A stretch of 64,000 nt of DNA from Pachypanchax playfairii (taxonomy: Eukaryota > Chordata > Actinopteri > Cyprinodontiformes > Aplocheilidae), in the NCBI GenBank assembly GCA_006937955.1, contig SSNP01000084.1, forward strand, positions 963,090 to 1,027,089, given 5' to 3'. How positions within the stretch are numbered: position 1 is the first letter of the stretch; the number at the start of each line of letters is the position of its first letter. This document shows, piece after piece, positions 22,601 through 34,600 of this stretch. The position numbers were made by a program, and so were the translations under genes. The notes beneath the pieces were generated by a model, which saw nothing but the letters and a program-made list of their open reading frames with translations, was not told the origin of the DNA and ran no database searches.

Positions 22601-25600
22601 TCCATCGGCCTTTATTGGAGTCCCAGTGTGCTATCAGATGAGCTATTGAGCGCAGCCAGACACCATCTGCAGTGATAAGTCACTGGTGGCAGCCAGCAGG
22701 GGCAGCTTGAGGACCATAGAGTGGCTGTGGTTAACTGCAGGACACGCAGGCCAGTAACTTGGTCCGTGCAGTCTGTGCGTAGGTTTAAGAGGAGAAAAAA
22801 AATCTGAAGAATTTTCACAGCCTTTACTGCAACTGCACAATGTGTGCTTGAAATGTCTCATGGCAACCTAACAAACAACCGGCCGTGATGGCGTCATCAG
22901 TTCTGCGTTCATTCCTGAGAGATTTAGTCATGCTGTTCTGCGTAGACATGTGTCTTTTTAAAACTTGCTCTCATTCCCTCTCATATGCATGGACTATTTT
23001 TGTCCTCGAACACATTTGCAAAAAGTTCACTTGATCATCAGGATCGTTTTGACGGATGCAGCAGAAGTTTAGTCGCAAAACAGGTTGTTGATGTGCTTAG
23101 TTGCATTATTGTAAGGATGTGATTGTTTTTCCCTGAAACAGTGTTTTGCAATGCAAACATGTCTCACTGTAGAACTCAGACTGGTTTTCTAGGGCCTTCT
23201 CATGCTTTTGCATTGAAAAGTATAACATTTAACTTTTGCTAAACAAATTCTATCAATTTCCTGTACCTTAGCTTGAGTGGTCATTTTGCAGGGAAAGGTC
23301 AAATTAAGTTGCTTTCTTTGAAAACAAATCCCAGTTTTAAACTCATGCAAAATGAAAACAATCCTGCATTCAGTTCGGATGTCTTGATAAATAATTGATT
23401 TACCTAGACTTGGACATCAGGAACTAGCAGCAGGTGTCTGTGCACCACTCATGTCAGTCTACAGCTGCTCATGAAACATATTGTGTGTTTCTTTTGAGAG
23501 AGACACATTCTGTTTTGGGCCAGATGGGCAATAGAATTTTGATCTTTTCTCTTTGAATCCTTGAAAAGCCTCAGCAGCTGATTTTCACATTCCACCCCTT
23601 CTTTTAACACTTTCTCCCCAGGGAAAACGACGCAGCTTTGCTCCCTTCTGTCCCGACGGTAACGGGCACGTGCTGGAGAATGTCTTTCAGGGAGATAATT
23701 GATGGTGACCATAGATATCACTCATCTTCATTCTCCTCGACACGTTCTTTCTTTTTTTTCTTTATTTTAGGGGGGGGGCTCTAAAACCTTCCTCTCTAAT
23801 CCTATTGAAGAAATACCCGTAGAAAGGCATCAGACTACAAAGACATTGACACTGTGACCAGGAAGAGATGTCATTTATTCAATTTTTCCCAAGAGGAAGT
23901 GCTTCAGGTTAATTGAAGTGCTTATTGTCTGCAAACTTCGTCTTACATATCATTTACTGGAATTCATAGTTGTGTCGAGATGTTGTTAAGCAACCAATAG
24001 ATCCACATTCTCATTGTTGCTCAAGCTTTACTGTAATCTCGTGAAATAACATGTTATTTTGTTCTGTTAGCTTGTATTTGCGCTCAGGATTGGCAGTGTT
24101 CTTAGAAATCTTGGTTTCTGCAGGGTGGTTGGAGACTTAGCTGTCATAGTTAATGAGGATGACTGTGCGTCCCTATCTGCTTGAGCTGTCGTGTTTACCA
24201 TAGGTTATTATCCTGCATCTAGACGGCTGTGGTCATGCACTGAGCATTGTTGTTAAACATGTAGAAAGCCGAGAACGTCTCAGTCTTAATGTATGCAGCA
24301 GCAGACAATGAGTCTAGTTTGCATTCAGCAACCTGTTTGTCTTGCATTAGTGGTGATTTGCTGTGCACTTTGTTATGGGTGCAAACAACCGTGCACAGTT
24401 TACCTTTGTATGCACATTTCTTAGGGTTTGATATGACTAAAACACAGACTTACTGTTAGTATGTCTTTAGTTAATGACGGTTATTTATTATTCACAGGCA
24501 AGGCAGGGAAGATGCGTCCCAACAAAACTCTGAGATGGACGACTCGTTGGATTCTCCCAGTGAGGAAGAAGAAGTTTACGGCACATCACCTCCTTATACC
24601 TCACGCCAAATAAAGCGCATGTTTGGCAGGCATCAGAAAAGTGGACAGTCAAGAAATGCAGGCCGGTCTCCAAACAAAGGTGAGTTATTTGAATAATTAG
24701 TTGAAAGGTTTTGTGCATGCATGGTACTAACCCTGAGTATGTTTGTATTCCAGCAGATGTTTGTCCTTCTACCATGAAAGAAAGTCCCAAGTCTGCAGAG
24801 GTTCCTGAGGAGCACAGCTACAAGTACGGCAAGAAGCAGAGGGCCACGCTTCGCTCCACAGAGAGAGACCACAAGAAGACCTTTGAAAGTTCTTTCATGC
24901 TAGATCCAAAGTTTGGTTCCCTCAACATGGATCCCAGGAAGCATTACTTAAGCCTGGGCTGCAGCAGTGTCAAGCTGCCTGTGACTATGCCCCCTATGGC
25001 TCGGACCCACCGGCAAACCTCCAGGACAGACTGTCCCGCTGACCGCCTCAAGTTTTTTGAAACTCTACGGCTGCTACTTAAGCTCACATCTATGTCCTCT
25101 AAGAGGAAGGAGAAGGAGCAGAGAGGCTTAGAGAACATGGCCTTCATGGGTCACAATAATGAGGTCATCTGGTTGGAGCTGCAGGCATGGCACGCACGAC
25201 GTTCCACTCACGACCAAGACCTTTTTCTGTACACTGCCCGTCAAGCCATCCCCGACATCATCAACGAAGTTCTGCACTTTAAGGTCAACTACGACAGCCT
25301 GAGAGGGGCTCAGTGTTTGGACGCTCAAATAATCCAGAGGGACAATCCCGGTGTCCCAGATCTTGTCTCTGGAGAGGAGGAGGCTCCTGTAGCAAAGACC
25401 AACCACTGTGGAGTAGATCCTTTGGGCTTTAGTGCCTGCCCCTCAACAGCAATGAGTGCAGCAGAACCTTTAGGCTCTGGTGCTGAATGCAAGGAGCACC
25501 TTCAACGCCAACGACTTGCCTTTGAGCAGGTGAAGCGGGTTATGGAACTCTTAGAATCTGTTGAAGCTTTGTACCCCTCTTTGCAGGCCCTACAGAAGGA

Positions 25601-28600
25601 CTATGAAAAATATGCAGCTCGAGACTTCCAAGTCAGAGTGCAGGCGCTCTGTCTGTGGCTCAATATCACCCAGGACCTCAACCAGAAGCTGCGTGTTATG
25701 GCCACTGTGTTGGGCCTCCACGATTTATCCCGTATCGGGTGGCCTGTCTTTGAGATCCCCTCACCCCGCTGCTCCCGTGGAAATGAAGAAGAGAACGAAG
25801 ATGATGAGAATGATTCAACAGCTACTTTTACACCTGAAAGTGACGGGGAGGACAAAGATGCTGAGGAAGAGGAGGAAGTTGGAGATGTAGCAGAGGGAGA
25901 GCTGTCTCCCATCCTGACTCCTAAATATTCCCGGCTGCTGTCAGAAGAGGACTTTCTCCAGACTGCTGCTTCTGGAAACTCAGAAGTGACTGCAGGAGAA
26001 GTGTTCTGCCCCACGGCCATTTACAGACCGTTTGTGGATAAAGCTTTGAAACAGATGGGACTGCGTAAACTCATTCTTAGACTGCACAAACTCATGGACC
26101 GCTCTCTGCAAAGGGCCAGAGCGGCGCTGCTCCGACACACTCCTGCACTGGAGGTAAGACCACTGTTCCTTAAAAACTAGATTAGTATCAGTTGAAACTT
26201 TATAACATTGTTCCACTCAAACTGTTTATTTTTGCATATATGCATCACTGATGTATCCCAGGTATCAGATTGAGATCTATATCAATGTGGTTTCTTTCAC
26301 ATTGATTAAACCATTGCAGTTTAAATCTCCTTCCTCTGTTTGTGTTAGCTAAAATGACGTTGTTCCAAAAAAAAAGCTAGCTTTTAGGAGAGGATAATTA
26401 TGATGTCTAAACACACGCTTTCGAAAAAATTGTAATTTTGTGGCTGATAAAATTCAAAAGCCACATAGAATTTCTTTAAATACATCAAATGATTAAAATC
26501 AACCAGTTATTAGTAGACAGACCCAATGAAACATGTGAGTCATTAGCATGTCATGTTTAGCACATGAAGCTCCAGATGAGGCTGCGTTCAGTGGTATTAT
26601 GGAACTATCACAGTTTGGTATTATATTCTTATGAAAGTGTTATATTTTAGAGTTTTGTGTGTGAAAGTTCCTGCTGAGAGGACAGCTGTAGCTACTATAC
26701 GTAGTTTCTCACCAAACGTGTGATTGTGTGTGTAAATGGAAGAATGCTTGTTTATAAAAAAAAGCCAGCTATATGTGGACAGGGCCTTAATTATCACTAA
26801 TGATTTGCAGAGAGTGACGAGTTTGTAATGATTTGAACTTATTTCTATAACAGTGTCAGTGAAGAAAAAACATCCACAGCTGTTTTCTTGTTGAAAATGT
26901 TTGTCAGGCTTCTGAGGAAACGTGATTTAGGGCAGTTTTCTTTTGATGTGAAATGTGAACAAACAATAATAAAATAAAAGTCACTTAAGATGACTTGTGA
27001 ATCGTCTTATTTGCGTGCCAGAGGAGGTGGTGTATGAAATGATACTGCTTTTTTAGTTGTTGTTGAAATCTGGGGAGATTTTAAGATTATGGACTCGTGA
27101 TTTTGTTGCATCTTTTTCCCCTGCAGTTTGCGGATGTCCCAGACCCCATGCTGGACAGTGATTACCTGCCAGAGCTGTCACGCCACGTATCCTGCAGTGG
27201 TCCCACAGAACTGGAGTTGGGAGCTGACCAGGTTACCTGGGAGGATTTGTTGGACATGGATCTCCCATCCTTCCGCCAGGCGTTCCTTGTCCTGTGCAGA
27301 GTCCTCCTCAATGTTATTCACGAATGCCTTAAACTAAGACTTGAACAGAGACCAGCAGGAGACCCGTCGCTGCTCAGCATCAAGCAGTTGGTGCGTGAAT
27401 GTAAAGAAGTGCTGAAAGGAGGCCTTCTGATGAAGCAGTATTATCAGTTTATGCTGCGTGGAGTGGTGACTGACGCTCAAGGCTTGCAGACAAATGCCAA
27501 TATTGATGAGTTTGAAGAAGATCTTCACAAAATGCTGGTGGTAAGATTCTTCTATTTCACTTGAAGTTACATATGTGAAAAGGCAGATTTAACTTGAGTG
27601 TAATCATTAACAAAAACTATGCAATGTGTTGTGGTTATCTAACGTGTTTGTTTCTTACAGGTTTACTTTGAATATATGCGTAGTTGGATTAAGATGTTGC
27701 AGCAGCTGCCTCAGGCCTCTCACAGCTTAAAGAACCTGTTAGAGGAGGAATGGCACTTCACTAAAGTCATTACTCCTTACATTCGTGGAGGAGAGGCCCA
27801 GTCTGGGGAACTTTTCTGGTGAGTGACTCTGCAGGGTGGAAGTGACTCTGGGTCCATAGTGTAGTCTGTATATTATCATCATTATCACATGTTGCAGTGG
27901 ACTGAGAATTGTCTTCCAACATGGTGTGTCTTCAGCTTGCAGACATCTGGGAAAAAAAGAATTTACAGCAATGTGTTCACATGAATTTCTGAGATTTGGG
28001 TTGTTTTAGATAAATGAACATCAACTGGCGGCCCGTGGGCCACACCCGGCCCACCAGAGCTTTCCACACGGCCCCCCAGTGTTACTGAATCAGGAAAAGA
28101 GTGAAATGCATGTCATATTTCCTTCCTAAATCAAATCAAACACACTGAAAAACAGCTTTTACTCAGAAATAACTATAAAATCGCTGCTCTCATTCAGTAT
28201 TTTTTGTTCTTATTTTATCTGCAGCAGTTCTTAGAATGTCCATCCTTCTACTTCCCACTATAATAACACGTAATCACAGTGTGACAAAAATGCTCAAGGG
28301 AGGAAAACAACACATGTAAACAATATTAATCTGGTTGGTAGACGAAGCTAACTAAAGGAATTATAATTAAGGGAGAAAAAAACTGTATGTAACTAAAATA
28401 AAGTTACATAAAATGTTCCTGCGGTGAAAAATAACTAAAGATAATGTGCTTTTTGGCAAACAACGACAAAAAAACAGAAAACTGTAAATAATATTAAACA
28501 AGGAGGAAAAAGCACTAAGATTTTTACTTGCATAATAAACAGTTTGTAAACAAATGCAAAAATAAATAAATAAAAGGTGAAAAAAAAAAATTATATTAAG

Positions 28601-31600
28601 ATACAATAATTGAACTTTTATTTTAAGAGAGCATCTGGCCCTCACACTGTCTGCTGGGAAAATCTCTGGCTCTTGGTGTGGTTGATGACCCGTTTTAGAT
28701 GCTTGAAATTTACTTTTAACTTGAATATCTAAAGTTCTGAGTGTATTCTGATCACTCTAATTGTTTTCGTAGTAACATTGCTGGAATGCTGCTGGAATCC
28801 ACAGGAGAGTTTCTTGATGCTGGTTTGCAGAAAAGTGTAAACAAATTCTGGGAAAGTGCAGATGATATCACAGTTTCAGATGAGATCAGGTATGAAAAAA
28901 GATTTTAACTTAGAATTCATCTTTTGTTGATGCAATCGGTGGGGCTGTTTACAATTTAAAAGTTTGTTTGTTTGTTTTTTGTAGGCGGTCGGTTATAGAA
29001 ACCAGCCGGTCACTGAAAGAGCTGTTCCACGAGGCGCGGGAACGAGCCTCCAAAGCTTTGGGCTTTGCCAAAATGCTCCGCAAGGTGAAAACCATTAGTG
29101 AAAAGGATTCTTGCAGTACTTGTTTTGCAGTGCGTCTCTGACCTCGATCACTCTGCTCTCTGACGAACTCTGTGACACAATTTATTTGTTTCCTTGAATA
29201 CAGGACTTGGAAGTCGCTGCAGTCTTCAGTATCACTAGCGGCGTCACTTGTCTCCTGGAGGAACTGAATAAGAGAAACTATGTCAAGGTAAGTTGACATT
29301 TTGATGTCTGTATTTTAATCAGGTCATTTATTGAACTCTTTTAAAACCCACCTTTTCCCCCAGGTTCAGATACCAGGTCTGGAAGAGCTTCAGGTTTTTG
29401 TGCCTTGTGGCTTGAAGGATCAGCGGCCGCTCATCCTGCAGCTTTTGAACGCTGCTGCCGGTAAAGACTGCTCAAAAGAGACAGATGAAATAGCTGAGTA
29501 TGAATCCTACCTGCTCATGAGCAAACATGGAGCCGGCGATTCCACCACCGATTCTGACTGGGCTCAGTGGGACGGAGAGCTCCTCAAACTGGTCCCACAG
29601 ATGGAAACAGTTGACACTTTAAGGGCAATGAAGGTTTGGATAGTTCATGTTTCAGTTTGTGCACATAAATGTGGAGGTTAGAAACTCTTCAGTGAACCAG
29701 TGCGTCTTCCAGGTGGAGAATTTGCTGTTGATCGTGATGCAGTCGGCTCACCTGGTGTCCCAGAGAAAGGCTTTTCAGCAGTCCATGGAGGACGTGCTCA
29801 CTCTTAGCCGGGAACAAACATCGAGTCAGCCTCTCATCGCCAGCGCTCTGGAGGATCTCAAGGTACATGCATGACACAACATAACCTCAGGTGACATAGT
29901 TGGGGAGACAGTTGCACACCGCCCTACTTTCATATCTGCATTACTGCAGCTGTTATCATTAACCTAAAACAGAAACTCACTAAACTTTCCTAGCTGTTAC
30001 CTTCGTTAACACATTATCACACACATGATAAAATGCTAAATAGATTTCTTTGTTCCTGCTAATTTTTAATCTTTTTCTTTTCTCTTTGCAGAACAAAGCT
30101 CTGCAGCTATGTGTCAAGATAAGCACAGCCATTGACCAAGTGGAATACATGTTCACCACAGAGTTTGAGGCAGAGGTGGAAGAATCTGAGTCAGCTACTC
30201 TGCATCAGTACTACAGGGAGGCCATGATACAGAGCTACAATTTTGCCTTTGAGGTAAAAACCTTGAGGGATTTAGAAGTCTGACACTGTGTGTATTATTA
30301 TAGAAGCTGAATCTTTTGGGTTTCTTGATCATTTATATTCTTTTTTTTTTTTTAAACCAGTACCACAAAGAAGTTGTGCGCCTGATGTCAGGAGAGTTCA
30401 GACAGAGGATCGGAGAACGCTACATAGCTTTTGCACGCAAATGGATGACGTATGTTCTAACCAAATGTGAAAGTGGGAGGGGTACCAAGCCCAGGTGAGA
30501 TGGATACTAACTCTGTGAAGTCATTTATTGCTTGTCCTTTTTAGCTGGATCTGTTTGATGTGTTTTATTTAACTGGTGTTTTCATCATTACTTTCACTAA
30601 ATAAATGGGGAAAATGTTTAGAGTTGATTCCAAGTGAGATGTTTACAACACGGTCCAAATGTGACTGAAACAGATCATCCTTCTAAAACAAATCCATAAA
30701 ATAGATAGCAGGAACAGTGGGAGTGGCTAAATCAGTAATTTGGAACACTGAGATGGAGAATACATCAGTATAAAAAACTGTATAGCTCCAGGAGACTAAA
30801 GGGAAAGAGGATGTCAGGAATCCTATTTAAGAGGCTGATTTATATTTATCCATGTCTCATATAGAGTGAAGGCTTTAGTATCATATCAGCAAACATTAAG
30901 GATCCACTTCCTGTAATTGGTAGTCACATGATTTCAATCAGACCTTGTTCTTCTACAGGTGGGCGACTCAGGGTTTTGACTTTCTTCAGGCCATTGAACC
31001 TGCCTTCATATCTGCATTACCAGAGGACGAATTCCTGGTGAAGATACTAGTTCCCTTATTTCTGTGTATCTTATACAAAAATCACGCTTCAGCTGGAATC
31101 ATTATATAAATGTGTGTTTGTTTCTCTGCAGAACTTACAAGCCTTGATGAATGAATGTATTGGACACGTGATTGGAAAACCTCACAGCCCAGTTACTGGT
31201 CTGTACATTGGTAAGACTCCACATAGATAAATATAAGGCCTGTTACTCTCTCAGAGCAGCATGTCTGACTTATAGCAACACAAATGATGCATAAAGTTGT
31301 TATAATGATTAGAGTAGTTGTAGTATGTTAATAAAAATGTATTTTCTCATTTTATTTGATTTTATTTGACCTTGTGTGTGTTTCTTTCCAGCTCCCAGGA
31401 ACAGTCCTCGACCTGTAAAAGTCCCCGCCCCCGTTCGCTGTTACAGTGACCCTCCAAATCCTAATTTATTTATCCCTAATACCGACGGTTTCAGGTAGGT
31501 TTTAGTTTAGGTGTTTGCAGTAACTTGTGCAACCTTCCTGTTGTATTCCTCTATGCTGCATGGCTTTGCTTCCCTTAATAATTTGGCTCTTAAAATAAGC

Positions 31601-34600
31601 ATATGTGAGCTTTAGTGCACATATGCTGCTTGTATTTCTAAGAGTTTTAGTTATTAAATGTTCATAATGTGGAGAATAAATGTGTCTGTCCCAGAACCAG
31701 TCACACAAACACACACCTCTCCTCACACATCCCGCCTCTCATGGCAGCGCTCCTCAGTTTGTCTTTTCACCACGCAGCTCTCGAAGTCTTCCCTGCGATC
31801 TTCGGAACCAGCCGTTCCCCAACGGCCCTCGCCCCGTCCCTCAGGGCCCGGGGGAACTCAGCCACATGAAAGCACCCGGCAGCAGCCCCAGTGACGTCAG
31901 GTAGCACTAAGCTGAAACGCTCATAGAGGCAGCGTCAGTGACGAATGAAAGGCAGGGGAGGGAACTCCTTATGTTTGGATTTTTAACCTGCTGTAAGAGC
32001 CTGGGTGGTCACTCTGTAAAAGGAGATTTCTAACTCTTTTTTTTTAGAATTTTATGCATGAATTATATCAAAAAGTGTTAAACAATGACTTTAGGAAGAA
32101 AGGAAAAGAACTCTTGTCTTTTTATTGATTATTTCTTCCAGACTATCATGATTTTGATTAAAAATCAGCTTATTTTTCAACCTTTTTATCCCCCTTATTG
32201 CACTTAAACAACTCAGTCTGTCACTTTTTCACCAAGTATTTCCAGACTTCCTGTTGGCACCTCAAAAGTTTCAGTCTGGGTGTACATTTCTATATAAAAA
32301 CACATTTTTTTTAGTTTAGATTTTTTGAAGTCACTGATGCTGCATCTATCGCATGGCATTTTCCTTTAAATGACTCTAAATTTGCTACTTTTAAAAGATT
32401 TTTAAAAGCCAAAATTTGCATGGAACTGATGCCAGTCGCAGATGACTTTTATTTTGGTTTGTTTTTGCTCGCGTTTCCAAATCTGAGAAGAAAACCAAAC
32501 TGCACATGTTCTAGTAACTGGCCATGGGAAGAGACTGTGGTTGTCAGTGACGACGTGGGACATCATAATCTGCTTTTTTTTATTAGTTCTATTTGCATCT
32601 GTCTTGCTTTGATGTTGGATTTGCTGCTTTTAAACTCGCTGGTGTTTTAGTGTGTGAGATTGAAATCCGAATCCTCGTACTAGTAATCTGACCTTGTGTG
32701 AATGACACTAACGCATGCTGAGCTATTAATATTAAGTCTCTGCTTCTTGTGAGATGTGTGAAGGTTTCTTACTCTTTTTATGTTTCATCCAATCGATTAA
32801 ACTATCTAGAATTTAAAAGCGACCTTTTAGAAATGGTATAAAGAATGATCGATTCGATCATCGCCAGGAATTTCCTGCGATTTTCGCAAAATTTCAACGC
32901 TTTTCTTTTTCCATCCGCAAATACCACCATGAAAAGTGTTGAAAGTTACAGGACAGCCTCAACATGTGTTGGATCTGCGTTTTGTGGTTAAAAAAACTTG
33001 AATTTATATCATTCGGTAAATATTTGATGTAACTAACACCAAACTGGAGTTAAGACTGAAACATTTACCCTCCAAGCAGCTGAAGTCAAACAGGATTCTT
33101 TTTAAAACATTCTATTCTGTAGAAATGTGGGTGGCATTTCTTACTGAAACATCTGTACGAGCGAGTCACATGTTTCTTCCTTGTTTTTGCAGATGTTCTA
33201 ATTTCCATGAGAATGATCGTCTTTCTTCAGTTGCAGCAGAGTTGCATTTTAAATCGTTGAGCCGCCACTCCAGCCCCACCGAGGACAGAGAAGGTGGGAG
33301 TGGTCAGTGATCTGCAAGGTGCTGAGCGCAGCTGGTTCACGTTAGTCTCTCTTACATTTGTTTGTTTTCTTTGATGTAGAACCTTCGTATCCAAAGGGAG
33401 ATCCTAACAGCGCTGCACGTAGGAGCTGGGAGCTCCGCACCTTCATCATCCAGTCTAAAGGTGAGCTTCCTCACCTGGGGTGGGGGTGGGGGGGGGTTTC
33501 CTCTGGTCATACAACAGAAAAACTTCACCCATTCCACTTTTTGTTCTTCTTGCCAGATATGGCTGCACGACAAAGCCCGATGGAGGCCGTCCGCCGCTCC
33601 ATTCGCAGGTTCGAGGAGAAACGCTACGCCGTGATGAAACAGCGGAACATCATTGGTCAAGTGTGTCACACACCTAAATCCTACGACAACGTCATGCATG
33701 TTGGGTTAAGGAAGGTGACCTTCAAGTGGCAGAGGGGTAACAAGATAGGTACGGCTTCGTGGTGACCGTTTTAGTCATGATGCGTCACGTTTAGCGTGTG
33801 CTGACACGTTTTGTCTTTGTGTTTGGGTTTAGGTGAAGGACAGTATGGGAAGGTCTACACCTGCATCAACGTCGACACTGGAGAGCTAATGGCAATGAAG
33901 GAGGCATGTAGCACAGCAAGTTTAATATAGTAACATGAAAAACAAGTATTGAGATGAACTTTAAATATATAAATTATATATATTGATACAGATCCGATTC
34001 CAGCCGAATGATCATAAAACAATCAAGGAGACGGCCGATGAGCTGAAAATATTCGAAGGCATCAAACACCCAAATCTGGTGCGGTACTTCGGCGTGGAGC
34101 TCCATCGGGTAACACGATCTCTTATAACCATCAAACCAGGTGTCGTGTGTCGTGGATTGGGACAGATCAGTGTAAATGTGCATGTGTTTACGTGTAGGAG
34201 GAGATGTACATCTTCATGGAGTATTGCGACGAGGGAACCTTGGAGGAAGTGTCCAGACTGGGACTGCAGGAACACGTCATCAGGCTCTACAGCAAACAGA
34301 TCACTACAGCCATCAACGTTCTGCACGAACACGGCATTGTTCACCGTGACATCAAAGGTCTGTGTCAGAACTTTTCAATATTTAGGTTTCTTATTGTTCA
34401 GAAACGTTCTGAAATGTCTGACAATTGTTTTGATACAGGAGCAAATATCTTCCTGACGTCGTCTGGTCTGATTAAACTGGGTGACTTTGGCTGCTCAGTC
34501 AAGTTGAGGAACAACACTCACACCATGCCAGGGGAGGTGAACAGCACTCTGGGAACAGCAGGTAGGTGTTCCAGCTCGTCTCAGAACCACATGCCCCCTC

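Noticed and set aside
24711..24753. Start of the 489-codon frame at 24711 as a map3k4 start codon
   Set aside because: Those bases are intron; exon 2 joins to exon 3 at the CAGCAG acceptor, and the frame's end past 26153 also runs into intron.
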